From Bacteriovorax sp037444575 (GTDB taxonomy: Bacteria; Bdellovibrionota; Bacteriovoracia; Bacteriovoracales; Bacteriovoracaceae), in NCBI GenBank assembly GCA_037444575.1, contig JBBIME010000005.1, positions 62,001 to 126,000 of the forward strand: a stretch of DNA of 64,000 nucleotides, given 5' to 3'. Under the pieces are notes generated by a model. The model worked only from the letters and a program-made list of their open reading frames with translations. It was not told the origin of the DNA and made no database searches. Shown one piece after another: positions 35,361 to 44,844 of this stretch. A program made the translations under genes and the position numbers. The number at the start of each line of letters is the position of its first letter. Position 1 is the first letter of the stretch.

Positions 35361-36578
35361 ATGACAATTAAAATTTTTAAAAAATTTTCAGAGATTGCTA
35401 CACTTTCAGGCGCTCATCAAAAAGATGGACGACACTTAAAAGCATCCGATCTCGGCATTATAAAAAATGCTTCAATTGTTTTTGATAATGAGAAAATTCT
35501 TTGGGCCGGAGCTGACAAAGATTTGCCAGAAGAATTTATGGAAAAAGATTATCCCGAGATTGATGTCTCTGGAAAAGTTTGTGTGCCCGAAATTGTCGAT
35601 TCGCACACACACCTTGTTTTTGGTGGAGATCGCGCGCATGAATATTCAATGCGCTTAAATGGGGCAAGCTACGAAGAAATTGCAGCTGCTGGTGGAGGAA
35701 TTTTAAACTCCATGACAGGAACTCAAAAACTCACTCGAAATGAATTATTAAAAATTGCTACTCAAAGAGCAAAAACAATCCGCTCTTATGGAGTTGGGAC
35801 AATCGAAGTTAAATCTGGTTATGGTCTAACTTTTGAAAAAGAATATGAGCTCTCGCATGTCATTCACGATTTAAAAAATCTCGTTCGTCCTGATATTCAA
35901 ATTATCAATACTTTTATGGCTGCCCATGCGGTACCAAAAGAATTTTCTTCTTCTTATGAATACTTGAAAGAAGTTGTTTTACCTTTATTAGACAAATTAG
36001 GAGAAGAGCAAATTTTAGATTGTGTAGATATCTTTCATGAACAAAATTATTTTTCTCATGAAGATGTTGTCTCTTTATTTGAAAGAGCAAAGAGATGGAA
36101 CATCAATGTAAAAATTCACGCCGATGAATTTAACGATAATAAGGGTGCTGTGCTTGCGACTAAATACGAAGCACTTTCTGCTGATCATCTTTTAAGAACA
36201 TCTGAAGATGGAATTCTTGCACTTGCAAAATCCAACACAGTTGCAACTGTTCTTCCGGGAACAGGACTCTTTTTAGGAAAAGAAAAAGCTAATGCTCGCG
36301 CACTTTTAGACGCTGGAGCAAAAGTCGCTATCGCTTCTGATTACAATCCAGGATCATGCCACTGCGACAACTTAATCATGCTCACTTCAATCGCTGCTCC
36401 GATGTATAAAATGAGTCAAGCTGAGCTTTGGTGTGCAATTACAATGAATGCTGCCCACGCTGTTGGATTAAAAAATCAGGGTGCAATTATTCCAGGCCTT
36501 AGACCTCGTTTTACAGTCTTTAACACTGATTCTATTGATCGAATTACCTATAATTGGGGCAAGAATCTGGCGAATTAA
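35361..36578 (+). CDS. hutI: Imidazolonepropionase
   Basis: Third step of histidine degradation, opening the imidazolone ring to formiminoglutamate. The 405-residue amidohydrolase has the metal-binding VDSHTHLVFGGDR, SYEEIAAAGGGI, the His of IHADEF and SADHLL, and SDYNPGSC near the C-terminus. It is co-transcribed with hutU (two-base gap). No hutG or hutF gene is visible in the window, so the fate of formiminoglutamate is decided elsewhere. Confidence 0.96.
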   Translation: MTIKIFKKFSEIATLSGAHQKDGRHLKASDLGIIKNASIVFDNEKILWAGADKDLPEEFMEKDYPEIDVSGKVCVPEIVDSHTHLVFGGDRAHEYSMRLNGASYEEIAAAGGGILNSMTGTQKLTRNELLKIATQRAKTIRSYGVGTIEVKSGYGLTFEKEYELSHVIHDLKNLVRPDIQIINTFMAAHAVPKEFSSSYEYLKEVVLPLLDKLGEEQILDCVDIFHEQNYFSHEDVVSLFERAKRWNINVKIHADEFNDNKGAVLATKYEALSADHLLRTSEDGILALAKSNTVATVLPGTGLFLGKEKANARALLDAGAKVAIASDYNPGSCHCDNLIMLTSIAAPMYKMSQAELWCAITMNAAHAVGLKNQGAIIPGLRPRFTVFNTDSIDRITYNWGKNLAN

Positions 36579-36645
36579 CCTGAGTTTTTTTGTTTGGTTT
36601 TTTAATTATACTTAACTTTTGAAATAGTGTTCCGATTAAGCTCGT

Positions 36646-37023
36646 ATGAAAATAAGTTTTTTCTTATTCACAATTCTTTTTCTTCTCACTTCCTGTGGAG
36701 TCGACAAGCTTAAATCAAAAAATTTGGCAACACAGACAAGTGCCCTTGGACAAACTGGCCAAGCTTGCGCCTGTAACTCTTCCTATACTCCCGTATGCGC
36801 GAAAGATCGGCACGGGGTTAATTCTGATTTTGATAATGCTTGCCTCGCTCAATGCTTTAATGCGACAGTTGTCAACCAAGGTCATTGCGATTGTGCTTCA
36901 TATCCTTATATGGTTTGCGGGAGTGACGGGAAAGATTACACAGAATGTGATGCTAAAGCTTTAGAGAAGGCAGGAACCATTCAAATCGTAAAATACATTC
37001 CGTGTGCGGCTACTGGCCTTTAA
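36646..37023 (+). CDS. Lipoprotein with two Kazal-type protease-inhibitor domains
   Basis: A 125-residue lipoprotein: lipobox LLTSC with Cys17 as the lipidated residue. Two Cys-spaced modules follow. The first (about 41-81) reads CACNSSYTPVCAKD...ACLAQCFN...GHC. The second (about 83-120) reads CASYPYMVCGSDGKDYTEC...C. PVC/MVCGSDGK with the following Cys pattern is the Kazal serine-protease-inhibitor signature. The second domain lacks one Cys pair. Membrane-anchored inhibitors would protect the cell from its own or foreign proteases. The 3' end overlaps the convergent thioredoxin gene by 14 bases. Confidence 0.75.
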   Translation: MKISFFLFTILFLLTSCGVDKLKSKNLATQTSALGQTGQACACNSSYTPVCAKDRHGVNSDFDNACLAQCFNATVVNQGHCDCASYPYMVCGSDGKDYTECDAKALEKAGTIQIVKYIPCAATGL

Positions 37024-37567
37024 TCCACTTCTTCATTTTCTCAATCATTTCAGAAGAATTAAAATCCATTGGTCCATTGCTGAAATGAACCACTTTTCCT
37101 CTATTAAAAATGATCGTTACAGGAATCGCAGTAAATTTAAAACTTTCAGCAATCTTAGTATTTCTATCAGCAATAATATTCAACTCATTTTTAATATTTA
37201 ATTTTTTTAAAACTTTGTGAATGTTTTTTAATTGATCATCTTCATCCGTATTGAAGGCCAAGACTTGAACTTCATCATCTTTGAATTTGTTTTTCATCGC
37301 GATTAATGAAGGCATCTCTTCTAAGCATGGATTGCACCATGAAGCCCAGAAATTATAAATCGCAATTGGAGCCTTCGTTTTGGTGTTCTCAATTTTTTTC
37401 CCAGTGATTGTTTCGAATTGTCCTTTCAAAAAAAGATTTTCGTATAGCTCATATTGAGTATCGGTCTTACTCGTTGTCCCCGCTGTGAGCGTTTGCAGAC
37501 CAACTTGGCCTGCGATAAAAGCAGAAAAAACCATGACAAATACTATTACTGGTAAAAATTTCTTCAT
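37010..37567 (-). CDS. Membrane-anchored thioredoxin-like protein (TlpA/ResA type)
   Basis: A 185-residue protein with an N-terminal anchor or signal (MKKFLPVIVFVMVFSAFIAG) and a periplasmic thioredoxin fold. It has the redox motif WASWCNPCLEEMPS (CxxC) and the cis-Pro segment FTAIPVTIIFNRGKVV. It probably reduces or isomerises disulfides in exported proteins or apocytochromes. An in-frame GTG at 37576 exists, but AGAGGTGATC places the start at ATG 37567. Confidence 0.85.
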   Translation of the reverse strand: MKKFLPVIVFVMVFSAFIAGQVGLQTLTAGTTSKTDTQYELYENLFLKGQFETITGKKIENTKTKAPIAIYNFWASWCNPCLEEMPSLIAMKNKFKDDEVQVLAFNTDEDDQLKNIHKVLKKLNIKNELNIIADRNTKIAESFKFTAIPVTIIFNRGKVVHFSNGPMDFNSSEMIEKMKKWIKGQ

Positions 37568-37600
37568 TGTGATCACCTCTAATCTCTTTAGAATTATACT

Positions 37601-37795
37601 ATGACTTCACCAAAAGAGAACCCACTGAAAGACCAAAAAGGTCAGACATTTATTGAATTTATTTTCCTCCTCGTTTTGTTGGTTACTATCTCTTTTACTT
37701 TTATGCGAGGTTTTTCCACCCACGTCGGGACTCGCTGGGAATATATGCTTAGAATTATTGCTGCTCCAAATGGCAGCGAAGTGACTTTGCCCTAA
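37601..37795 (+). CDS. Small Flp/TadE-like prepilin-type protein
   Basis: A 64-residue peptide. A short basic leader ends KGQTFIEF, which fits prepilin peptidase cleavage after Gly with Glu at +5. A hydrophobic helix (FIFLLVLLVTISFTF) and a short tail follow. The size and layout match Flp-type mini-pilins or truncated TadE-like pseudopilins. No tad or pil genes are nearby. It lies 14 bases before glpK, so it may simply share its transcript. The ribosome-binding site is weak. Confidence 0.55.
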   Translation: MTSPKENPLKDQKGQTFIEFIFLLVLLVTISFTFMRGFSTHVGTRWEYMLRIIAAPNGSEVTLP

Positions 37796-37809
37796 ACTAG
37801 TGAGGCCTT

Positions 37810-39309
37810 ATGAAATACATCCTTTCCATTGACCAGGGAACGACTGGAACGACAGCTTGTTTAATTGATGCAGAGACTTTTCTCTTCATTGGAAAAGTTA
37901 ACAAAGAATATCCACAAATTTTTCCCAAACCGTCTTGGGTTGAGCACAACCTCAATGATATTTGGTCTACTGTTGAGTTCACGACTCGTGAACTTCTCCG
38001 CTCACACAATGTTCAAGGCTCACAAATTATCGCCATCGGGATTACTAACCAACGTGAAACAACTTGTGCGTTTAATCGCGCGGGTACCCCTCTTGCCAAC
38101 GCCATTGTTTGGCAAGACCGAAGAACTTCTGAATTCTGTCATGAATTAAATTCTCGCTCTGGCCTTACAGAAAAAATTAAGACGTTAACAGGTCTTCCGA
38201 TTGACCCATATTTTTCTGCCACAAAAATGAATTGGTTTTTAAAAAATAACTCTACAGTAAAAGACGCTAACGAAAAAAACGATTTGCTCTTTGGAACAAT
38301 CGATACCTTCCTACTTTATAAATTATCTGGACACACATCACATAAGACCGATGCTTCAAACGCGTCTCGAACAATGCTGATGAATTTAAAAACGACCAAC
38401 TGGGACCAAGAACTTCTCGATCTATTTGGCGTGAAAAAAGAGTCCCTTCCAAGCATTGAAGATTCTTTCGGTTTATTTGGAACAACTAAAGGCCTCTCTT
38501 TTCTTCCTGATGGAATTCCTATAACTGGAATTTTAGGAGACCAGCAATCTGCTTTATTTGGACAGGCCGGTTTTCATGAAGGGGAAATGAAATGCACATA
38601 CGGAACAGGTGCATTTGTTCTTTTAAACACTGGCGATAAACTGGTGTACTCAAAATCAGGATTACTAACGACTGTTGAATACAGACACAAAGGAAAGGCC
38701 TGCTACGCTCTCGAGGGTTCAAGTTATATCGCAGGGGCAGCGGTTCAATGGCTTCGCGATAATTTAAAAATTATTTCTAAAAGCGCAGAGGTTGAAACTC
38801 TTGCACGTGAAGTAAAAAATCTAGATGAATTAAAAAACATTCTCTTCTTCCCATTCTTTTCGGGTATCGGATCTCCTTACTGGAACGCTGAAGCTAAAGC
38901 TTCTATCGTTGGATTAACTCGCGACTCTAATCGCTCTCATATTGCCTATGCTTGTCTCGAAGGAATTGCTCTATCCATCAACGATCTTTTAATGGCCATG
39001 AAAAAAGACACAGGTCTTCCTATCTCGACACTAAAAGTTGATGGTGGTGCTGTTGAAAATAATCTTTTGATGCAACTTCAGGCCACTATTTCTGAGACGA
39101 CTATCATTAAACCTAAGGTTATTGAGACCACTGCTTTTGGAGCGGCCCTGGCTGCTGCGATTGGGGCAAAACTTGTGGAACTTGATCAACTGAAAAACAT
39201 TTGGCAGAAAGATCGTGAATTTAAAATTGAAGATTCTCTTCTTCAATATACCAAAGACAAAAAAATTCTTTGGAATAAAATCATTAACTCTTTCTACCAA
39301 AATAATTAA
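37810..39309 (+). CDS. glpK: Glycerol kinase
   Basis: Phosphorylates glycerol to sn-glycerol 3-phosphate. The 499-residue FGGY-family kinase has the phosphate-1 loop SIDQGTTGTTACL at the N-terminus. It also has GITNQRETT, VWQDRRTS, GDQQSALFGQ, CTYGTGAFVLLNTG and the adenosine-binding KVDGGAVENNLLMQ. The length is typical. GAGG stands five bases before the ATG. No glpF or glpD is adjacent. Confidence 0.96.
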   Translation: MKYILSIDQGTTGTTACLIDAETFLFIGKVNKEYPQIFPKPSWVEHNLNDIWSTVEFTTRELLRSHNVQGSQIIAIGITNQRETTCAFNRAGTPLANAIVWQDRRTSEFCHELNSRSGLTEKIKTLTGLPIDPYFSATKMNWFLKNNSTVKDANEKNDLLFGTIDTFLLYKLSGHTSHKTDASNASRTMLMNLKTTNWDQELLDLFGVKKESLPSIEDSFGLFGTTKGLSFLPDGIPITGILGDQQSALFGQAGFHEGEMKCTYGTGAFVLLNTGDKLVYSKSGLLTTVEYRHKGKACYALEGSSYIAGAAVQWLRDNLKIISKSAEVETLAREVKNLDELKNILFFPFFSGIGSPYWNAEAKASIVGLTRDSNRSHIAYACLEGIALSINDLLMAMKKDTGLPISTLKVDGGAVENNLLMQLQATISETTIIKPKVIETTAFGAALAAAIGAKLVELDQLKNIWQKDREFKIEDSLLQYTKDKKILWNKIINSFYQNN

Positions 39310-39312
39310 TTT

Positions 39313-39663
39313 TTATTTTTCAGAACAGATATAGAAATAAGGACCGTGTTCTTTTCCTTCGTAAACGAAAGGATTGACCGCTCCTTGCATTGGCTTATCC
39401 ATGCTAATTACGGCGACAAACTTGTCGTGTTCGCACGAAAGCATGTGATCTGGTGTTTGCTCTTCTGTGCATTCAACTTTATCAAACTTCATTTCACCCT
39501 TATTAGACGAGAAAGTGATAGTCGATTCAGTGTTGTTTGTGTCGATAACCATTTTTGTTAAAATAAGAGTTGAGGGAATCCCTCCAACCAATCGACATGT
39601 CAGGGTATTTGCCCAAGTGCTAAAAGAACTAATTAAAACTAAAATCAAAATAACTTTTTTCAT
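39313..39663 (-). CDS. Small exported protein of unknown function
   Basis: A 116-residue protein with a signal peptide (MKKVILILVLISSFSTWA) and a mature part with four Cys (TCRLVGG, VECTEEQ, LSCEHD, YICSEK) likely to form two disulfides. The beta-rich pattern is unrecognised. GGAG precedes the ATG. It converges on glpK with a three-base gap. Confidence 0.6.
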   Translation of the reverse strand: MKKVILILVLISSFSTWANTLTCRLVGGIPSTLILTKMVIDTNNTESTITFSSNKGEMKFDKVECTEEQTPDHMLSCEHDKFVAVISMDKPMQGAVNPFVYEGKEHGPYFYICSEK

Positions 39664-39768
39664 TTTATTCTCCAGATTGCCTTTGATTCGTTAAGGGACT
39701 AATTCTTTAAAATACTGGCAAATCTTCTCTTGCTTGCACAAGATATTTTTCAAAACTAATTGTTACTT

Positions 39769-41145
39769 CTACCCATTAATAATGGACTCGATATCGCTAG
39801 CTTTTCTTAATCCCACAATTTCAATATCATATTTGCCCTTTAACTCACGCGCCGTTTTCTCGGAAGTCACTACTCGCTTGTAATTGAGCTGGGCCATTTC
39901 TTTTATGCGCATCTCCATTTGGGGTATCGATCGCACTTCGCCAGTAAGGCCAATCTCACCTACAAAGATAGTGCTGGAATCAATTGGTTTTGACCTATAT
40001 GAACTTAATAAAGATGCAACGATTGATAGATCCGACTCTCTTGAAGCAAGCTTCATTCCCCCTACGACATTCAAATAAATATCGTTAAAGCCTAGAGGCA
40101 ATCCAAAATATTTTTCGATAACTGCAACCATCATCGCCAGACGATTGTTGTCTACGCCTTGAGTGGTTCTGCGTCCGTTTCCAAATTTATTCTCAACAAC
40201 CAAGGCTTGAATTTCAACAAATAAAGATCGCGATCCTTCGATGATACAAGTTAGAGATCTACCATACGATCCTTGAAGTTGATCATCGAGGAAATATTGA
40301 GAAGGATTTTTTACTTCATCAAGTCCACTTTCTTTCATTTCAAAAATTCCAACTTCGTTCGTATTTCCAAAACGATTCTTCATTGCTCGAAGGAGTCGAT
40401 AATGGCCAAACTGATCACCTTCAAAATAAATAACGGTATCAACCATGTGTTCGAGAATTTTTGGACCAGCGATTGATCCTTCTTTCGTAATATGACCGAT
40501 AACAAAACAAGTGATGCCATTAGCTTTCACGTGATTCATTAGCTCGTAAGTCACTTCGCGAATTTGAGAAACTGTTCCTGGAGCAGAATCAATTTCAGAC
40601 GAAGAAGTTGTTTGAATAGAGTCGATGACAAGGAAGCGAGGTTGCAATTTATTAATTTGCTCTAAAATTTTCTGCCAATTTGTTTCGTTGTAGATATAAA
40701 AATTTGAGCTATTGACCCCAACTCTCTTTGCTCTTTCTGCAACTTGATTAACCGACTCTTCACCACTCACATAGAGAACAACTTGATCTGAATAACTTTG
40801 AGAGAGTTTCCCCATTACGCTTGTTAAAAGTGTCGACTTTCCTATTCCCGGCTCTCCGCCAATTAAAATGAGTGATCCTGGAACAACGCCGCCGCCGATA
40901 ACCCGATCAAATTCCCCCATGCCTGTTACAACTCGAAATTGTTTTTCTAAAACAATCTCATTAATCAACTTAGGAACTTCACTCCCTTGCGCTGTTCTTT
41001 TATGAGCGCGGTTTAGGTCTTTAGCCGCGATACTTGTTTCTTCCGTAAATGAATTCCACGAGCCGCACTCTGGACACTTCCCCATCCATTTAGATGTTTG
41101 ATAAGAACAATTTTGGCAAATGAATGTCGAGAGTTTCTTGGCCAT
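39769..41145 (-). CDS. radA: DNA repair protein RadA (Sms)
   Basis: Branch-migration ATPase in recombination. The 458 residues comprise an N-terminal C4 zinc finger (FICQNCSYQTSKWMGKCPEC) and a RecA-like core with Walker A GGEPGIGKSTLL. The RadA-specific KNRFG motif (RAMKNRFGNTNEVGIFEM) and a C-terminal Lon-protease-like domain (VGGMKL...SSYRSKPI...GEIGLTGEVRSI) follow. It lies 10 bases after ligA in the same operon. Confidence 0.96.
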   Translation of the reverse strand: MAKKLSTFICQNCSYQTSKWMGKCPECGSWNSFTEETSIAAKDLNRAHKRTAQGSEVPKLINEIVLEKQFRVVTGMGEFDRVIGGGVVPGSLILIGGEPGIGKSTLLTSVMGKLSQSYSDQVVLYVSGEESVNQVAERAKRVGVNSSNFYIYNETNWQKILEQINKLQPRFLVIDSIQTTSSSEIDSAPGTVSQIREVTYELMNHVKANGITCFVIGHITKEGSIAGPKILEHMVDTVIYFEGDQFGHYRLLRAMKNRFGNTNEVGIFEMKESGLDEVKNPSQYFLDDQLQGSYGRSLTCIIEGSRSLFVEIQALVVENKFGNGRRTTQGVDNNRLAMMVAVIEKYFGLPLGFNDIYLNVVGGMKLASRESDLSIVASLLSSYRSKPIDSSTIFVGEIGLTGEVRSIPQMEMRIKEMAQLNYKRVVTSEKTARELKGKYDIEIVGLRKASDIESIING

Positions 41146-41155
41146 TGGAAATTTC

Positions 41156-43033
41156 CTATTTCAGAAGTTTTAATAATTCTTCTTCTGTAATTATTCTTGT
41201 CTTTAATTCAAGCGCTTTTTTGTATTTGCTCGAGTTTGGATCTGTTTCATTGGTCACAAGCATGTCAGTATTTTTTGAGACAGAGTTCACCATGATTCCT
41301 CCGCCCTCTCTGATCATATCTTCAATAACAGATCTCTTTTCTGAAAGCGCACCAGTAATACAAATTTTAAGTCCCGAAACTTTTGTCTCTCTTGTTTCCG
41401 GAGAAGTAAGCACAAATCCTAAATCGATTAACTCATCAATCAGGTTAAATTTTTCTCTGAGAGATGTTAAAAATTCCGTCGCTGATTTTTCTGCAAACGA
41501 CTCGATACTCATTAGTTGTTCTAAAGTTAAATTTTTAATTTTATTTATATTATCAAATCCTGCGCGAACAACCTTTTCACATTTATTATAAGCACCACCT
41601 GAAATACCAAGTGAAGATAAGAAGGTAATTAAGTCTATGTGTTTTGTTTTTTGAATTGATTCAATCAACTTGCTACTTAGCTTTTCCTTCACTTTCTCAA
41701 GCTTCATTAAGTCACTGGCCTCTAGTCGATAAAGATCAGGGATATTTTTTACCATTTTGGCATTAATGAGCTCATCCAATCTCTTTCCACTTAGATCTTC
41801 TATGCCAATCTTTTGAATGAAGTTTAGAATTACTTCTTTGTTTTTACCGGGACAATTTTCGTTCTTACAGTAAATTCTGATGTCCACAATCTCAACTTTT
41901 GAATGGCAGCTTGGACAATGATCTGGAATTGAGAACTTGTTATCAGAAGGTTTAACGACTGAAAGAAATTTCGGTATAACTTCACCTGAGCGGATAATTT
42001 CAATTACATCGCCAGCTTTTAAATTATTTGCACTAACAACGCCATAATTATGTAGAGTTACTCTGGAGATCATGGCTCCAGATAATTCCACTGGTTCAAC
42101 ATCTCCAACGGGAGTAAGAATTCCATTTCTTGAAACGGACCAAATAATCCCTTTGAGTGTCGTATTTTTTGATTCACCTTGAAACTTGAAGGCCAGTTTA
42201 TATCTAGGGTGATGAGATGTTTCGCCCAATTCATCGTGAAGAGACATCTTGTTATACGTAAAGACAAGTCCATCTATTTGATACTCACCTTCGGTCATAA
42301 AATGCCTAGCGCGATCAATGACGTCCTCTAAACTGGCCTTTGTTTTATGAATTTCATAATCCGGGATAATAAATCCATGTTCCTTTAAGTGTTTAAATTT
42401 ATCTTCTTCATGTTTGATTTTTTCATCGCTCAAATAATCAAAAGACATAAATTTAATATAGCGACAAAGTTCTAGGTTCTCTTTTCTTCCCATAAGTCCG
42501 GCGACAATGTTTCGCTGACTAGTAGGTCTTTCAAGTCCAACTTCCGTCATCTCTTTTGAAAGTCTAAAAAAACTTTCTTCGTCACAATAAAGCTCTCCTC
42601 GAACTTCAACTTTATTTTTATTAGTTATGAACTTAGGAACGTTACTTATCCACATAACTTTTTTTGTTATGTTCTCTCCGAAGGTACCGTCGCCTCTGGT
42701 TTTAGCCAGAGAGAGTTCACCGTCTTGATAAATTAAAGAACAGCTAATGCCGTCTAACTTCATCGTACTTAGAATCTCTTCTTTATCCATCCAGGAAACC
42801 AGGTCATCAACGACATAGGTCTTTTCAAGAGAAAGCATTTTTTTATCATGCTTAATCTTGTCACTTGCGGATGTTGTCGTCCCCACAATTTGCAATGTCG
42901 GATTTTTGGGATCAAGAGCACGTAATTCATCTTCTAATTTATCATATTCAAAATCAGAAATTTCAGGGCGGCCTTGATAATAAAGTGCTTTATGCTTGAT
43001 AAGCTCTGCTTCGAGCTTTTGTATACGATTCAT
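41156..43033 (-). CDS. ligA: NAD-dependent DNA ligase
   Basis: Seals nicks in replication and repair. The 625 residues contain the Ia region (HKALYYQGRPEISDFEYDKL) and the adenylated Lys92 in MKLDGIS. The OB fold (VGDVEPVELSGAMISRVTLHN), a C4 zinc finger (CPSC...CKNENCPG), helix-hairpin-helix repeats and a C-terminal BRCT domain (GLKICITGALSEKRSVIEDM) follow. It is about 45 residues shorter than typical LigA, mainly before the adenylation Lys, but every functional block is present. It sits between the barrel protein and radA. Confidence 0.96.
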   Translation of the reverse strand: MNRIQKLEAELIKHKALYYQGRPEISDFEYDKLEDELRALDPKNPTLQIVGTTTSASDKIKHDKKMLSLEKTYVVDDLVSWMDKEEILSTMKLDGISCSLIYQDGELSLAKTRGDGTFGENITKKVMWISNVPKFITNKNKVEVRGELYCDEESFFRLSKEMTEVGLERPTSQRNIVAGLMGRKENLELCRYIKFMSFDYLSDEKIKHEEDKFKHLKEHGFIIPDYEIHKTKASLEDVIDRARHFMTEGEYQIDGLVFTYNKMSLHDELGETSHHPRYKLAFKFQGESKNTTLKGIIWSVSRNGILTPVGDVEPVELSGAMISRVTLHNYGVVSANNLKAGDVIEIIRSGEVIPKFLSVVKPSDNKFSIPDHCPSCHSKVEIVDIRIYCKNENCPGKNKEVILNFIQKIGIEDLSGKRLDELINAKMVKNIPDLYRLEASDLMKLEKVKEKLSSKLIESIQKTKHIDLITFLSSLGISGGAYNKCEKVVRAGFDNINKIKNLTLEQLMSIESFAEKSATEFLTSLREKFNLIDELIDLGFVLTSPETRETKVSGLKICITGALSEKRSVIEDMIREGGGIMVNSVSKNTDMLVTNETDPNSSKYKKALELKTRIITEEELLKLLK

Positions 43034-43057
43034 TTCTAGTCTCCAAACAATATTGGA

Positions 43058-44527
43058 TTAAAATGTAAAAATCGTACCTATCTTAGCAGAAACATCTTTG
43101 AATTGCTCTTCTTTTGTGGCGCCTGTAAATGTCGCTTTATTAGATAAAACCGACACACCTCCACTAAACGTGATATTTGGCGCATATAAATATTGTCCAC
43201 CAAATTCCAAGTGGTAATTTGAACTTGAATCTTCTCCGCCAAAAATCATTACTTTTTCTTTATAAGAAGACGTTAATAGAAAATCGAAAAGAAGATACAT
43301 TCTCACGGATTCAAAAACGGGAACACTTCCTCGCGTTCCTAGCATCAATCCACTGAAAGTAAAATCGGTGTAACCATCCACCGTGTTTGTACTAAGAGCG
43401 TAATCGTAATTAGCGTATCCTGCGAAAATATCAATCTGAGGTCCATAGAAAAAGCCCATTGGTAAATACTTATACCCAACTTTTAATCTCGTTGTAGAGT
43501 TTGTCGTATTATTGTGCTCGACAGTAAAAGTTCCTTGATCTTTAGAATATTTACCGAATTTTTTTCCAAGATCTAAACCAAACCAATAGTTTCTGGTTGC
43601 CCATATTTCAGTTTCTACATCTGCTCCATACAAAATTCCAGACATAGATTTTTCTGTTGCACCCGATTGGGTTGTGGTCGAATTTCCAATATTGAGGAAT
43701 AATCCAAGTGTTCCCAATTTTCCAAATTCTTCTTTTTCTTTTTCTGGATAATTAATTTGTTCTACCGCTTTTTGTTTTTCAGTTGCACGAGCTTTTACCC
43801 AATCTTCCAGGCGCAATTTTTTTTGACCTTCATAGCTTGTAACTTTTGCTTGCGCTTGAGTATCGCTGACATCAAAAACTTTTGCTTCAGCAATTTTTTC
43901 TGTCTGAAAATCGACAACTTCTTTTAAAAGAGGATGCTGACGCTTTACTGTTGGTCGTTCAATGATGATTTCGCTACCATTGTAGATATGAGATTTTCTT
44001 CCGATATCAATTGTGAACTGATCTCCTAAAACACCTTTGATTCTTCCGTCGTATGGGATCGTCTTCTCGTAAACATCTAGCCAGTTTTTTACAGTTTGAG
44101 CAATTAAGGAAATGTCGTTACTTTTTAACTGAGTCTGCTCTTTAAAGTAGCGATCCTCTCCGTTTTCACCAATAACTTCAGCCTTAATGTCCGTTGTTCC
44201 TGCCTGTAGCTGAAGAGTAATTCTTATAAGAGTTCCCGCTCTTGTTTTATCAGAAATAACTTTTAACACATCTTTATTGGCCAAATGGCTTTCAAGGTTT
44301 TTTGAATATTGCCCTAAAATATTTATCAACTCTGAATTTGATTTGTATGTACACCAACTACTTTCTTTAATGTAGTTTTCAATTTCTTCAAAAACTTTGT
44401 ATCCAGCTTTATTATCTACTCCATCTGTGATGGGCAATAGCATGCAATTTCTCATAGACTCAGATGCATTTGCATTTAATGAAGCAATAACTAAAAGAAG
44501 AAATAAGGAGGAAAGTAGTTTTTTCAT
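43058..44527 (-). CDS. Exported protein with C-terminal outer-membrane barrel
   Basis: A 489-residue protein with a signal peptide (MKKLLSSLFLLLVIASLNANA). Its periplasmic N-terminal domain (about 22-250) resembles a flagellar/secretion-associated assembly module (GRIKGVLGDQFTIDIGRKSH). A short helical linker follows. The C-terminal region of about 200 residues has alternating aromatic strands and ends IGTIFTF, a barrel signature with terminal Phe. The function is unknown. It overlaps the upstream HTH gene by four bases (ATGA), so the two are translationally coupled. Confidence 0.65.
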   Translation of the reverse strand: MKKLLSSLFLLLVIASLNANASESMRNCMLLPITDGVDNKAGYKVFEEIENYIKESSWCTYKSNSELINILGQYSKNLESHLANKDVLKVISDKTRAGTLIRITLQLQAGTTDIKAEVIGENGEDRYFKEQTQLKSNDISLIAQTVKNWLDVYEKTIPYDGRIKGVLGDQFTIDIGRKSHIYNGSEIIIERPTVKRQHPLLKEVVDFQTEKIAEAKVFDVSDTQAQAKVTSYEGQKKLRLEDWVKARATEKQKAVEQINYPEKEKEEFGKLGTLGLFLNIGNSTTTQSGATEKSMSGILYGADVETEIWATRNYWFGLDLGKKFGKYSKDQGTFTVEHNNTTNSTTRLKVGYKYLPMGFFYGPQIDIFAGYANYDYALSTNTVDGYTDFTFSGLMLGTRGSVPVFESVRMYLLFDFLLTSSYKEKVMIFGGEDSSSNYHLEFGGQYLYAPNITFSGGVSVLSNKATFTGATKEEQFKDVSAKIGTIFTF

Positions 44528-44844
44528 AATTCTATTTCTGGAAGCGGTGGCAATTGTGAATTGGTCTGATTTTCATAAACGGCCAGAAGCATTTTTAAAT
44601 CGTTTACTTCCTCTTGGAGCTCACGATTCTGTCTCTTTAAAAATTCTATTTCAAGCTTTTGAGCAAGCTCTATTTTTTCTCTTGAGTATTCATTCTTAAC
44701 TTCTTTAGTCCATATAAAGTATTTACCATTTTCTTCTTTATATTTTACATGGCCCGCTTTAATTGCTCTGCGAATTGTTGAAATCGACGTTTTTTTTGTG
44801 TTTGCATAGTCGAGTATTGATAACCAAATTCCATTTTGATCCAT
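44524..44844 (-). CDS. Small helix-turn-helix plus coiled-coil protein
   Basis: About 106 residues. A MerR/excisionase-like winged helix (WLSILDYANTKKTSISTIRR, then AIKAGHVKYKEENGKYFIWT) is followed by a heptad-rich helix (about 55-95) that should dimerise, and a Pro-rich tail. The frame also opens at GTG 44850, but GGAGTG lies right before ATG 44844. First gene of the operon with the barrel protein, ligA and radA. It may regulate that operon or act as a structural adaptor; the family does not decide this. Confidence 0.55.
   Translation of the reverse strand: MDQNGIWLSILDYANTKKTSISTIRRAIKAGHVKYKEENGKYFIWTKEVKNEYSREKIELAQKLEIEFLKRQNRELQEEVNDLKMLLAVYENQTNSQLPPLPEIEL

Noticed and set aside
41124..41591. 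155-codon plus-strand frame opposite ligA
   Set aside because: Lies antisense to the conserved BRCT and helix-hairpin-helix region of ligA; composition is that of a shadow frame.
42646..42654. Perfect DnaA-box sequence TTATCCACA
   Set aside because: A single copy inside the ligA coding sequence, about 20 kb from dnaA, with no cluster of boxes or AT-rich unwinding element; chance occurrence.
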